From Gammaproteobacteria bacterium (GTDB lineage: Bacteria > Pseudomonadota > Gammaproteobacteria > Pseudomonadales > Cellvibrionaceae), in contig JAGKWO010000027.1 in the NCBI GenBank assembly GCA_021151835.1, positions 1 through 58,729 on the forward strand: a DNA stretch of 58,729 bases, read 5' to 3'. The first letter of the stretch is position 1. The number at the start of each line of letters is the position of its first letter. The notes beneath the pieces are model-generated. The model was not told the origin of the DNA. It made no database searches and saw only the letters and a program-made list of their open reading frames with translations. Position numbers and translations under genes: made by a program. Below, in pieces: positions 41,063-50,353 of this stretch.

Positions 41063-43683
41063 ACTTGCACCAGTTGAGGGAAGGCCTAGACCAAGCATTT
41101 TATAAAGAGAACCACCGTTTAGTTTTCTGGTACGACCCTGAGCAATCATTTATTGATGAATTGACTTCTTTGGCTCTTGTTGACGTTCAAATTATCAACA
41201 TGGCAAGCGAGTCAGCCTTGGGCACCAAGCTCAAACTGGAGCTTGAAGACAGGACTGGCAAGTATCTTTTGTACTTTCCATTTGAGGAGCCAGATGTAGA
41301 AAAGGACTGGCTACTGGACATCAAGCTGTATTCAAGGTGCTTCTATGCAGATCGATTCTCGATCATTTTCTATGAGCTTGGACTACACCAGCAAAGCCTG
41401 AGAGAGCACCTGGCAAAACGTGACAAATTCCTTGCGAGCAAGGCAAGGCTGTCCATCCTGCAACGCTATGTTCAGCCTGACTTCGATGAGTCCGATTTGG
41501 ATATGGCCATGATAGCTACCGTTGTTAAAGCTGAGAGCAGTGACATACCTCATGTAATCCTGGCACTTGCTGAAGAGATGGTCGCTAATGACCTTGGCCT
41601 AGAAGCTAATCCAGCATCACTCGACGAGCTCGATAAGTATGACCTTGTACCAGCATTAATTTCAGCGCTTCAATCTGAAATTGGTTACCCAGCGACGGTA
41701 GAGGAGTTGAAAGGTGAAGCACCGTTCAAGATAGGTCATTTCTTCATACGGTTGCTGGCAACAGGCTTCTGTGAAAGTGTCGGTGCCGTTCCGAGTTGGG
41801 CACAGGAACTGGTGATGTCTTCAGCCAGCTCCCGGGCGACATCCAGAGCGCTTCTATCGCGCTGGAGAGACAGCTCTCGCTATTACAAGGCATTCGATGC
41901 AATATCTGGTTGGGTAGGTTTAGGGCTGCGAATCAAAGACAAGATGGACAGCTTTGACACAAACCAGCTAAGTGATGTTGTTACCTTTGAGGCGGTGGAA
42001 CAGAAAATCATTGTGGATTTGGCGCTAGCAATTCCACAAGCCCCTCGAAGTGAACTTGAGCGTCTTCGCCCAATAATGGCATCTCGCCTGGACGGTTACT
42101 GGGCATCCAAACACAAAGATGATGCAACACGCCGCAAGTATCGCACTGTCTACACTGCTCTGCAGGCAGCTGTCGATCTGTTCAGTCTGCGAATTCAGTA
42201 TGAAAGTGGGTTCCACTTTGAGTCGTGTGAGCTTCTATACAAGGCCTATGAGCGAGAACTGTATCGCTTTGATATGGCCTACCGTCATTATTGCGAAGCA
42301 TCTCAACGAGCTCACGTCGAAATCCTGAAAAAGCTCGATGAGGAAGTGGAGAGCTGTTATTCCTTTTGGTACATCGACAACCTGGCAAAAAGTTGGGGTG
42401 ATCGCATCGAGACGGAACAACGCCTGAGTCAATGGCATTTTCCTGGCATCCCCAATCAGCAGGATTTCTTTCAGAGTTTGGTAAGACCACTGTTTTCCAA
42501 AGCCACCAAGCGCCGCGTAGTGGTAATTATTAGCGACGCCTTTCGATATGAGGCCGCGGTCGAACTGCGCGACCGGATCAATGACAAGCGCTACTCGGAA
42601 GCTTCGCTATCCTCTCAACTTGGTGTTGTCCCAAGCTATACGACCTTAGGTATGGCTTCTCTTTTACCTCATAAAATTCTTGAGTACCGGGAAACAGCCG
42701 CAGATGATGTATTTGTAGATGGACAATCAAGTAAGGGAACTGCGGCGAGAAACAAAATCCTAGCTGCACATGGCGGTCTGGCGGTGACAGCAGAAACCGT
42801 TAAAGCCTGGTCACGCGAAGAAGGTCGGGAAGCACTCAAGGATCAGGAACTGGTATACGTCTACCACAATGTAGTGGATGCCCGGGGTGATAGCTCATCT
42901 ACGGAATCAGAGACATTCATGGCTGTTGAACATGCCATTGACGAACTGACTGAGTTGAGCCGCAAAATTCTAATGCATTTCAACACATCAACTGTACTGA
43001 TCACGGCAGACCATGGGTTTCTCTTCCAGCAGAGCAAGCTCGAAGCTGCTGATCGCTCTTCCCTGGCAGAAAAGCCTACTGGTGCCCTGAAAAACAAAAA
43101 AAGATACGTTGTGGGCTTTGGCCTACCAGACACCAAGGAAGCCTGGAAAGGCTCTACCAAAGCAACAGCCGGTACCGCTTCAGAAACTGATTTCTGGATA
43201 CCAAAAGGCGCAAATCGATTTCACTTCGTGGGAGGCTCTCGCTTTGTCCATGGTGGGATCATGCCCCAAGAAATTGTCGTACCTGTACTAACAGTAAAGC
43301 AGCTTCGGGGCGAAAAAGCAGAGAAGCGCACCAAGAGAAAGGTAGGTGTCATTTCCACCAAGTCAACTCTTAAAATGGTAAATAACATTCAGAAATTCGA
43401 CCTCATGCAGACTGAGGCGGTAAGTGATCTCGTCACGCCGGTAACTGTGTCGGTGGCTATATTCGACGGCGATTTCAAAATCTCAAGCGAAGAAACACTG
43501 ACTTTTGAATGCGCTACTGATTCGGTAGCTGACCGCGTTAAACAAGTTCGTTTATCACTGTCTGGCACGGACTTCGACAGAAAGAAAGATTACTTCCTCG
43601 TGCTTAAAGATAAGGACTTAAATACCGAAATCGAACGTTACAAGGTCACAATTGACTTGGCTTTTACTGACGACTTTTTTTAA
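41059..43683 (+). CDS. pglZ: PglZ, BREX alkaline-phosphatase-superfamily protein
   Basis: A BREX core protein with the phosphatase-like PglZ domain. RRVVVIISDAFRYEAA (metal-binding Asp) and TVLITADHGFLF (metal-binding Asp-His) are seen in the second half (about residues 480 and 645). Length 874 is usual. It starts in an ATGA overlap with brxU. The N-terminal part is helical. PglZ interacts with PglX and may sense or cut a nucleotide or DNA; the reaction is not settled. Confidence 0.94.
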   Translation: MNLHQLREGLDQAFYKENHRLVFWYDPEQSFIDELTSLALVDVQIINMASESALGTKLKLELEDRTGKYLLYFPFEEPDVEKDWLLDIKLYSRCFYADRFSIIFYELGLHQQSLREHLAKRDKFLASKARLSILQRYVQPDFDESDLDMAMIATVVKAESSDIPHVILALAEEMVANDLGLEANPASLDELDKYDLVPALISALQSEIGYPATVEELKGEAPFKIGHFFIRLLATGFCESVGAVPSWAQELVMSSASSRATSRALLSRWRDSSRYYKAFDAISGWVGLGLRIKDKMDSFDTNQLSDVVTFEAVEQKIIVDLALAIPQAPRSELERLRPIMASRLDGYWASKHKDDATRRKYRTVYTALQAAVDLFSLRIQYESGFHFESCELLYKAYERELYRFDMAYRHYCEASQRAHVEILKKLDEEVESCYSFWYIDNLAKSWGDRIETEQRLSQWHFPGIPNQQDFFQSLVRPLFSKATKRRVVVIISDAFRYEAAVELRDRINDKRYSEASLSSQLGVVPSYTTLGMASLLPHKILEYRETAADDVFVDGQSSKGTAARNKILAAHGGLAVTAETVKAWSREEGREALKDQELVYVYHNVVDARGDSSSTESETFMAVEHAIDELTELSRKILMHFNTSTVLITADHGFLFQQSKLEAADRSSLAEKPTGALKNKKRYVVGFGLPDTKEAWKGSTKATAGTASETDFWIPKGANRFHFVGGSRFVHGGIMPQEIVVPVLTVKQLRGEKAEKRTKRKVGVISTKSTLKMVNNIQKFDLMQTEAVSDLVTPVTVSVAIFDGDFKISSEETLTFECATDSVADRVKQVRLSLSGTDFDRKKDYFLVLKDKDLNTEIERYKVTIDLAFTDDFF

Positions 43684-43711
43684 AAACGATTGATGATAGA
43701 GCATATCCTGT

Positions 43712-45751
43712 ATGGAATCCGCAAACGATAAAGAACTTGACCAATTACTTAATGAACACTTTGCTGGCCGAGTGGTTCGCAAAGATCTCACGAAACTCAT
43801 TAAAGAGGGGGCTAATGTTCCGGTTTATGTTCTTGAGTATTTACTTGGAATGTATTGCGCTTCCGATGATCCGGAAATTATCGAGCAGGGCCTAAATAAC
43901 GTTAAAACAGTGCTAGCTGAAAATTACGTCCGTCCTGATGAAGCAGAAAAAGTTAAGTCTTTAGTAAAAGAGAGAGGAACCTACAAAGTAATTGACCGGG
44001 TTACTGTCAAACTAAATGAACGCAAAGATAAATACGAAGCTTCATTTAGTAATCTGGGTATCAAAGATGCGGAAATTTCCTCTGGCATAGTGAGAGAGTA
44101 CGAAAAACTCTTGGTCGGTGGCATATGGGTTATCGCAACACTTAGTTATTACCACGAAGAGGGGCTCTCGGGGTCCCCATTTGGAGTGACACTACTTAAA
44201 CCTATACAGATGCCCAACATGAACATGGATGAATTATTTCAGGGGAGAGCTGCCCTTTCTACTGATCAATGGCGCGAGTGCCTCATTCGATCCGTTGGGA
44301 TGGAACCCGCAGCACTGAAGGTCGATGTCCAATGGCACATTTTAGCCAGAATGATTCCATTCGTAGAAAACAACTACAACGTTTGCGAACTTGGTCCAAG
44401 AGGCACTGGCAAGAGCCACATCTACAAAGAGTGCTCACCAAACAGCATATTAGTATCAGGAGGTCAAACTACCGTCGCCAACTTATTCTATAACATGAGT
44501 TCTCGCAGGATCGGTCTGGTTGGACTCTGGGACCTGGTGGCATTTGATGAGGTTGCTGGAATTTCTTTCAAAGATAAAGACGGCGTACAGATAATGAAAG
44601 ACTACATGGCCTCAGGCTCGTTTGCGCGTGGACGCGAGCAAATGGAAGCATCAGCGTCCATGGTTTTTGTTGGTAACATTAACCAAAGTGTTGAGTCATT
44701 AGTAAAAACAAGCCACTTACTTGCTCCTTTCCCTGAAGCTATGATTGATTCTGCATTTTTCGACAGATTCCATGCATATATACCAGGGTGGGAAATCCCA
44801 AAAATGCGTCCTGAGTTCTTTACCAATCGCTACGGCCTAATTGTTGATTATCTCGCTGAATTTTACAGAGAAATGCGCAAACGCAGCTTTGCAGATGCAA
44901 TCGAAAAATATTTCAAGCTGGGAAACAATCTAAATCAGCGTGATGTCATCGCAGTGCGAAAAACGGTTTCAGGTTTGTTAAAGCTACTATTCCCTCATGG
45001 GAAATTTACTAAAAACGACGTCGCGCAGTGTTTAGAGTATGCACTTCAAGTCCGCAGAAGAGTTAAAGAACAGCTAAAAAAAATTGGTGGCATGGAATTT
45101 TATGATGTTCACTTTAGTTACATTGATAACGAGACTCTTGAGGAGCATTTTGTCTCTGTAAAAGAGCAGGGTGGAGGCGGGCTCATACCAGAAGGTCGCG
45201 GTAAACCTGGATTTCTGCATACTATAGGACTTAGCAATAAAGGCATGCCAGGGCTATATCGACTCGAATTGCAGGTAACTAAAGGATCAGGAAAGCTCGC
45301 GACATCGGGCCTCTGGAATTCAAGCGCAGCTAAAGAGCAAGTAAAAATTGCATTTGACTATTTTAAGGCAAACGCCTCCAGGATTGCTGGCGGCAGCAAG
45401 ATAGGCGAACATGACTTTCACCTACACGCCGTAGAGCTTCAAAACACCGGCCCGTTCAACCACCTAGCACTATCAAGTTTAGTTGCATTTGCATCCGGAT
45501 TACTTGGCAAGCCTCTTCAATCTCAATTGGTTGTTCTAGGTGATATGAGTTTAGGTGGCTCTGTTACGCCCGTAGAAAGTCTTGCTGAGTGTTTACAGGT
45601 GGCGTTCGACGCGGGTGCAAAGAAAGTTGCTTTACCTATGAGTAGTGCAGTTGATATCCCAACAATTCCGGCAGAGCTTTTCACTAAGTTTCAAACAAGC
45701 TTTTATGCTGATCCTGTCGATGCAGTTTTCAAGGCTCTAGGCGTAGACTGA
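43712..45751 (+). CDS. brxL: BrxL, AAA+ DNA-binding protein with Lon-like domain
   Basis: The effector-like component of type I BREX. An N-terminal domain with LLNEHFAGRVVRKDL is followed by an AAA+ core with Walker A GPRGTGKSH (residues 228-236) and Walker B LVAFDEVAG. The C-terminal Lon-like domain has GDMSLGGSVTPVESLAECLQVA and AKKVALP; the lysine expected in the Lon active-site helix appears to be replaced, so protease activity is doubtful. Length 679 is typical. It closes the BREX operon. Confidence 0.94.
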   Translation: MESANDKELDQLLNEHFAGRVVRKDLTKLIKEGANVPVYVLEYLLGMYCASDDPEIIEQGLNNVKTVLAENYVRPDEAEKVKSLVKERGTYKVIDRVTVKLNERKDKYEASFSNLGIKDAEISSGIVREYEKLLVGGIWVIATLSYYHEEGLSGSPFGVTLLKPIQMPNMNMDELFQGRAALSTDQWRECLIRSVGMEPAALKVDVQWHILARMIPFVENNYNVCELGPRGTGKSHIYKECSPNSILVSGGQTTVANLFYNMSSRRIGLVGLWDLVAFDEVAGISFKDKDGVQIMKDYMASGSFARGREQMEASASMVFVGNINQSVESLVKTSHLLAPFPEAMIDSAFFDRFHAYIPGWEIPKMRPEFFTNRYGLIVDYLAEFYREMRKRSFADAIEKYFKLGNNLNQRDVIAVRKTVSGLLKLLFPHGKFTKNDVAQCLEYALQVRRRVKEQLKKIGGMEFYDVHFSYIDNETLEEHFVSVKEQGGGGLIPEGRGKPGFLHTIGLSNKGMPGLYRLELQVTKGSGKLATSGLWNSSAAKEQVKIAFDYFKANASRIAGGSKIGEHDFHLHAVELQNTGPFNHLALSSLVAFASGLLGKPLQSQLVVLGDMSLGGSVTPVESLAECLQVAFDAGAKKVALPMSSAVDIPTIPAELFTKFQTSFYADPVDAVFKALGVD

Positions 45752-45824
45752 CAAACAATTCTCGATTATTTTTTATAGTTTTCAGTGAACACAATTTTCT
45801 CAAGAAGGTTTAAAAGGCTATAAT

Positions 45825-46100
45825 ATGACGGATATCAATCCACACTGGTCTACGAACACATATTGGACTGATGCTCTAGATGAATATCACTCGCTTAGAG
45901 CTACAGGAAAAGATTCATTAAATATTGATCTTAACGCTCTTGAAAACATGATTTTCGACGGAGACAGTCCCGCCTATAAATTAGTTGAAGCTATGATGTC
46001 TGTGGCCGAACATGAGGGATATGAAGGGCATCGTGGAGCACCAAGATTAGTTCTTGCTTTACTGCTGTTAATTCAAAACAAATGCCCCGCGCAAAATTAA
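45825..46100 (+). CDS. Small hypothetical protein after brxL
   Basis: A 91-residue acidic helical protein (MTDINPHWSTNTYWTDALDEYHSLR at the start). It begins about 70 bases after brxL with an AAGAAGG ribosome site and ends before a terminator shared with convergent genes. No family is recognised; it may be a BREX accessory. Confidence 0.5.
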   Translation: MTDINPHWSTNTYWTDALDEYHSLRATGKDSLNIDLNALENMIFDGDSPAYKLVEAMMSVAEHEGYEGHRGAPRLVLALLLLIQNKCPAQN

Positions 46101-46137
46101 ATAGAAAATTCAGAAGGAAATTTAGAAATATAGAACT

Positions 46138-46173
46138 AGAAAGCAATATATTATTTATTTCTGCTTTCTTTTT
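46138..46173. terminator. Convergent terminator between BREX and minus-strand genes
   Basis: AGAAAGCA / TGCTTTCT with a 16-base loop is followed by T4 on the plus strand and, read from the other strand, by A/T-rich sequence, so it can serve both directions. An outer CTAAATTT repeat extends it. Confidence 0.6.
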
Positions 46174-46179
46174 ACACCT

Positions 46180-46986
46180 CTAAATTTCTAGGTAGATTTT
46201 TGGACTATCCAGTATTTGTTCCACTAATTCTTCAATGTGAGATTCATATCGCTTATACAATGTCTGTGCAACAGAATATTCTTGTGAAATAAATTCTCTA
46301 TTTAGCTCAAACCAATTCTTAATTTGTACATCGGTTTTCGTTTCACGGATACAACGTTCAAAATTCTCAATTTTTAAAGATTTTTGAGCTTCTGCAAGCT
46401 CCTGTGAGCCATCATTTTCCCAGCTTGAACAAACCAATCTTTTATTAACGGCACAGTAATCTTTGAGCACCTTTTTCTGAATCGAATTAAATAGCACAGG
46501 GTGAGGTGCGGCATCAATAAATCTTGGCTCCCATTCATAGAAGGGAGTTTTCTTCTCAGAGAATGAACCTCCCAATAGATCACTCTCAACAAGGCATTTA
46601 ATGGCTTTATTGGCATAACCTTCAACTAACGATGTTACTTCGTTCAAACACTCAATGAAATCAAGCATCTCAACCTTAAGTTCTTGCAACAACTCATCAG
46701 CATCTTCTTTAAATGAACTTAGTGTTGATATTTTTATTTCATTATTAACGCTATAAATAAAAGGAATACTTTGTTTTTTGAGATCAGACAACTTGAAGCT
46801 GTAGCGCCCTAGAATTTCGAAAGGCCGAGCATACATCTCATCATTGCCGAAGAGATAGCCAGGCCAAGCGATATCATTTAACAACCTTCCTTCATCAAAC
46901 TGCTTAAACAAAGAAGCTGTAACTTTCTTATTATCTATCCGCAAAACGTGAATTTTAACACCCAGTTGTTTTATGATCGCCGTCAC
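46180..46986 (-). CDS. Hypothetical protein, 268 residues
   Basis: A soluble helical protein without a family I recognise (MTAIIKQLGVKIHVLRIDNKKVT at the start). It is last in a minus-strand run of three unknown genes (46180-47861) placed between BREX and the recombinase. AT-rich. The run could be a toxin-immunity or defence cassette, by location only. Confidence 0.45.
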   Translation of the reverse strand: MTAIIKQLGVKIHVLRIDNKKVTASLFKQFDEGRLLNDIAWPGYLFGNDEMYARPFEILGRYSFKLSDLKKQSIPFIYSVNNEIKISTLSSFKEDADELLQELKVEMLDFIECLNEVTSLVEGYANKAIKCLVESDLLGGSFSEKKTPFYEWEPRFIDAAPHPVLFNSIQKKVLKDYCAVNKRLVCSSWENDGSQELAEAQKSLKIENFERCIRETKTDVQIKNWFELNREFISQEYSVAQTLYKRYESHIEELVEQILDSPKIYLEI

Positions 46987-46999
46987 TTTAGCCGCTCCT

Positions 47000-47476
47000 C
47001 TAAGATTGTAATTCGTTTATCATCTCGTCGATATCTTTAATTTCATAAGAAAATGGTTCTTCCATGTTATTTCTATCAACAACTACAATAATTCCAAATG
47101 AACCCGCGCCTTCACAATAGTTTAAAATCTCAGTTCTGATTTTTAACCCCCCCAAACTTTTTATAAAGATTTTCATAGTTTCATTGATATGAATATCATC
47201 ATGAGGCAGCTCAGTGTCTATTACTACATCCCACGCAAGGACAAAATGCCCCCAATGAACTTCCCCCCTAGAAACCTCTGCCATGAACGAATTTTTGTCC
47301 AATCCAAAAGCTAACACTGATTCTGAAAACATGTCTTTCAGACATATAATTACAGATCCATTATTGAATTCACCGCCAGTTCTTACACTCCAACCATTTT
47401 TAGCCAAAGATTCAACAAGCTGTCCATTACATTTCCGCTGTCTAATAATTGAAGTTAAATCAATAATTTTGCTCAT
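47000..47476 (-). CDS. Hypothetical protein, 158 residues
   Basis: I chose ATG 47476 (MSKIIDLTS) over the upstream start, which overlaps its neighbour. The protein is alpha/beta (GGEFNNGSVIICLKDMF, GAGSFGIIVVVDRNNM), perhaps an immunity-type domain, but no family is recognised. Confidence 0.45.
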   Translation of the reverse strand: MSKIIDLTSIIRQRKCNGQLVESLAKNGWSVRTGGEFNNGSVIICLKDMFSESVLAFGLDKNSFMAEVSRGEVHWGHFVLAWDVVIDTELPHDDIHINETMKIFIKSLGGLKIRTEILNYCEGAGSFGIIVVVDRNNMEEPFSYEIKDIDEMINELQS

Positions 47477-47492
47477 CACAAAAATCCTTAAG

Positions 47493-47861
47493 CTATACAA
47501 CCAGTCTAGCGGCCTGGAAATTCCAATCAGAGTAATATGATCTACATCCGTGGAAAATTAACCGCTTTTCACTTTCCGATATTTCCATCATAAATGGCTC
47601 AGGATATAAAATATTCGGAATATTTTTACCAATCTGAATTTCAGATATTCTGAGCTCCACCGCCTTTATGAGCACAAGGACTAATTCGAAACATTCCTCA
47701 CGCCCTAAATTGCACACTATCTCCGGCAGACCGTGATGCATCATACCAACTGTATAGGTGTACCCTTCCTCAACTTGAACATATACACCATTCTGTTTGA
47801 TAGAATCCGATATCTTTTTCTTGAATACATACATCCCATTTTCAAACAATCCAAGCTTCAT
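47493..47861 (-). CDS. DUF4262-like protein
   Basis: A 122-residue protein with the DUF4262 pattern: V-Q-V-E-E-G-Y-T-Y-T-V-G-M then H-G-L-P-E-I-V-C, followed by EECFELVLVLIKAV. DUF4262 is seen near toxins and immunity proteins, with no assigned reaction. First of three minus-strand genes; it begins shortly after the recombinase gene ends. Confidence 0.6.
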   Translation of the reverse strand: MKLGLFENGMYVFKKKISDSIKQNGVYVQVEEGYTYTVGMMHHGLPEIVCNLGREECFELVLVLIKAVELRISEIQIGKNIPNILYPEPFMMEISESEKRLIFHGCRSYYSDWNFQAARLVV

Positions 47862-47906
47862 AATGCTTTACTCTTAAAGACTCATCACATCTACAAAGCT
47901 AAGGCA

Positions 47907-49091
47907 TCATTCATAACTAGCAACCGGCTGTATGCTAATTTTTTCTACATTCTTGCGCTCCATTTCTAATATTTTCGCCAAATCAGCCATGCCTCCTTTT
48001 TTAGCGTTTATTTTTTTAGCGTAGCGGGTCAACATCGACATTGATTTCCATCGACCGCTCAACATAATTTTTGCGCTATCAATATCCCTTTCAATCATTT
48101 CCTGAGCGGAACCTACTCGTGTTGAGTGACCTGAAAAAATTTCTTTTGGTAAGCCTAGTCGCTCAGCGATTCGTTGATAACAGCGTTCTACACCTTTGGT
48201 GCTAAGATCCATCCCTATTTTCCCGTTTGAATAAATCCCCCGAAATATTGAAACAGCTGTGGATTTCGGTTTTGATCGGGTGCGCCATCCCAATAGGATG
48301 TTGGTTGTGTAGGGTGATAAATACAGGTAGTCACCTTTACGATCCTGATCCGTTTTGGAACCTTCGAGGTAAAGCAATCCCGATCCATCGTTTTGGAGTT
48401 CAAAATCGCCCCACGTGAATTTCACCAGCTCGCTGCGACGGCACATTGTTTCCCAGCCAACAAAGAGCAAGGTGATATCCTGACAGTCGCGAGGGATTAA
48501 CGGATTGAGAACATCGAGAGCAGCGTTCAAATGAGTGGCGCGAAGGCCCTGGGCCTGCCGGGTACGAGTGCTGGCTTTCTTCCGCAGTTCAAGCACCCGC
48601 ATTTGGACTTTAAACGCGCCGCGTGGATCATTGAGCTCCAGGAATCGCGCCCATTTCGCAAGGCTGGCCAAGTGTCGATCAATGGTTGTACGAGTTTTCC
48701 CCTCGGCCATGAGATAAGACAAGTACCGGTCGATTACATAATCTTGGTAGGGAAGCGCAGTCTCCTCATGCCGCGTGCAAAATTTCATGAACTGCACAAA
48801 GTCGGAGTAGAGAGCTATTTCCGAATTGTCCGGCAATTTATCGATGATCTGACCAGAGTGACTTTCCAGTCGGGTGAACATTTCGGGTGACATTCTTCCG
48901 ATAGCAAGCGCAAGCAACCGATCCCGATACCGGGCAATCTTTAGATCATGGGGCGTGCTTTTCCTTTTAAGCACTATCTCTTCCATTCCCTCGTGATCCG
49001 CCAAGGGCTTGAAATCAGGGCGATCATAGACTCGGGGTTTTGCCCGTTGCTTTTTGGGTTGGGTAAAGCTGGGGGGATTCAATTTACTCAT
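47907..49091 (-). CDS. Tyrosine recombinase (TnpS/integrase-like)
   Basis: A 394-residue phage-integrase-family recombinase. The SAM-like N-terminal domain (about residues 95-185, NSEIALYSDFVQFMKFC, YLSYLMAEG) precedes a catalytic domain with Arg218/Arg219 (CRRSELVKF), His322-x-x-Arg325 (GHSTRVG) and the nucleophile Tyr357 (TRYAKK). It overlaps the upstream small gene by eight bases. The palindrome at 49592 with a 6-base centre and repeats near it look like its recombination site. Whether it is a Tn4651-type cointegrate resolvase (TnpS) or an integrase is not settled by sequence alone. Confidence 0.85.
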   Translation of the reverse strand: MSKLNPPSFTQPKKQRAKPRVYDRPDFKPLADHEGMEEIVLKRKSTPHDLKIARYRDRLLALAIGRMSPEMFTRLESHSGQIIDKLPDNSEIALYSDFVQFMKFCTRHEETALPYQDYVIDRYLSYLMAEGKTRTTIDRHLASLAKWARFLELNDPRGAFKVQMRVLELRKKASTRTRQAQGLRATHLNAALDVLNPLIPRDCQDITLLFVGWETMCRRSELVKFTWGDFELQNDGSGLLYLEGSKTDQDRKGDYLYLSPYTTNILLGWRTRSKPKSTAVSIFRGIYSNGKIGMDLSTKGVERCYQRIAERLGLPKEIFSGHSTRVGSAQEMIERDIDSAKIMLSGRWKSMSMLTRYAKKINAKKGGMADLAKILEMERKNVEKISIQPVASYE

Positions 49092-49482
49092 GGCCGCTAC
49101 CTTCGTTCACATCAGGACCAGCGACCCGGGCAAGACACAGCTTAAATTCCCGGTCGAGATAGCGCGCGCGGTATTGTTGCGCTTCTATCGTGGGGTTATT
49201 TGCCGCCAGCAGGATAAAGTTCTCAATCATTGCTTTCAACCTAGAATCTATCAGTGCCAATGTCCGGCGACTGGCCTTGACCTGGTGGGCAAAGAGCGTA
49301 TTCTTAACAAGCGTCGAGATGTAACCCAAGACATCCAGAAAAGACTTAGAGTCTTCGGACTGTCTAACCCAAGTCAGCGCGGCGGTGATCGCCTGGTGCA
49401 GATACCCGCCCAAGGCATAGATGGCATCGGGCTTTTCGACACTCTCGGGAGTCGCTCCCTCATTGCTTAGTTTATCGATCAT
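49084..49482 (-). CDS. Recombinase partner protein
   Basis: A 132-residue helical protein (ALGGYLHQAITAALTWV, KNTLFAHQVKASRRTLALIDSRL) transcribed before and overlapping the recombinase. It may regulate it or help it on DNA. No family is recognised. Confidence 0.55.
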   Translation of the reverse strand: MIDKLSNEGATPESVEKPDAIYALGGYLHQAITAALTWVRQSEDSKSFLDVLGYISTLVKNTLFAHQVKASRRTLALIDSRLKAMIENFILLAANNPTIEAQQYRARYLDREFKLCLARVAGPDVNEGSGHE

Positions 49483-49591
49483 AAACGCTTTTTCCTCGCC
49501 GTTCTTTTGGCCACTGATTGCCCTGAAATGGCCTGCGCTATAATGTTCCGATTTAACACCAAAAAATTTTCGCGCTTAAATAAACTCCTTT

Positions 49592-49631
49592 CTACATATG
49601 TCCTATAAGTAAAATTATAGGACATATGTAG
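49592..49631. repeat. 40-bp palindrome: candidate recombination core site
   Basis: Seventeen-base perfect arms (CTACATATGTCCTATAA) surround GTAAAA. It lies 110 bases upstream of the recombinase operon. Tyrosine recombinases use inverted arms of 11-17 bases around a 6-8 base spacer, so this has the right geometry for a crossover site. It could also be an operator controlling the operon. Confidence 0.6.
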
Positions 49632-49790
49632 CCGCCAGAAAACCCCCTGCCTCTAAATCCCGTTCTCGCCTAAGCAACCAAACATTGGCCGCCTGCTTAG
49701 CGCTGGTTATTCCGTTCGTGCCGCCCACATAAATTCCTTTAAAATCAACACATTATAAAATTTCACGCGATAGCCGTGGCGTTTTTTCAT

Positions 49791-49834
49791 CGAACAAACG
49801 AACGGCGTTCGTTCGATGTATTTGTGTTCGTTCG
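49791..49834. repeat. GTTCGTTCG repeats near the recombinase operon
   Basis: GTTCGTTCG occurs at 49807-49815 and 49826-49834, and inverted near-copies at 49791-49803. They look like a multi-copy protein binding site, perhaps for a TnpT-type or partner protein. Confidence 0.5.
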
Positions 49835-49914
49835 TCATATTGGGCTATGATTTAACCATGACATACCGCCCGCACAGGCTTGCCCTGGCAAAATGCCATC
49901 GCCAAACACACCGG

Positions 49915-49965
49915 CGTGTTCTTGCTAGCAAAGTCTGGCAGTGTTTTGCTAGCATAATTCGGCAC
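49915..49965 (-). repeat. Recombination-site-like repeat, copy B
   Basis: The reverse complement matches copy A (28438-28488) at about 43 of 51 bases, with the variable 6-base centre AAACAC in place of AGCTAG between arms like TGCTAGCA and TGCCAGAC. It lies between the recombinase and the ars operon, in opposite orientation to A and C. Confidence 0.65.
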
Positions 49966-50353
49966 TCTATAACTCATTGACTAATAAGAAAATTAACATT
50001 TGGTGCCGGTTTGGGCGGGCAAACTCTGTTTTCTTAGATGTTTCGTTCCGCGTTCTGAGACTTCGAGCCGGTTGGCCATTCTGTGTGAATACTGTAGTCA
50101 TAAACATAAGCCTATCAAATGTCTCCCGTACTCATCCCCTTCTATAAAAAGCGTCACGGTTCTTAACGTACTTCACCCATTCTTGCTGTGAGCACATCAG
50201 ATCGATGTGGATGAAAAATAACTCCAGTGGTCTGTTTTTTGACGAAGTCGCTCCTACACCAATTTCACCTCTTAGTCTTATGGGGTTCGAGACTTGCCAT
50301 CATATTCGTTTATCCGTATATTTACATTTCCATATGTACAGGGTCGAAACATC
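49966..50353. other. Leader region of the ars operon
   Basis: About 390 bases with no convincing gene. It must hold the promoter and ArsR operator for arsC-arsR; CATAT...ATATG motifs near 50305-50336 could be part of the operator, but no consensus is secure. Confidence 0.35.

Noticed and set aside
49791..49834. GTTCGTTCG repeats as a CRISPR array or iteron origin
   Set aside because: Only a few short copies with no regular spacers and no replication gene nearby.
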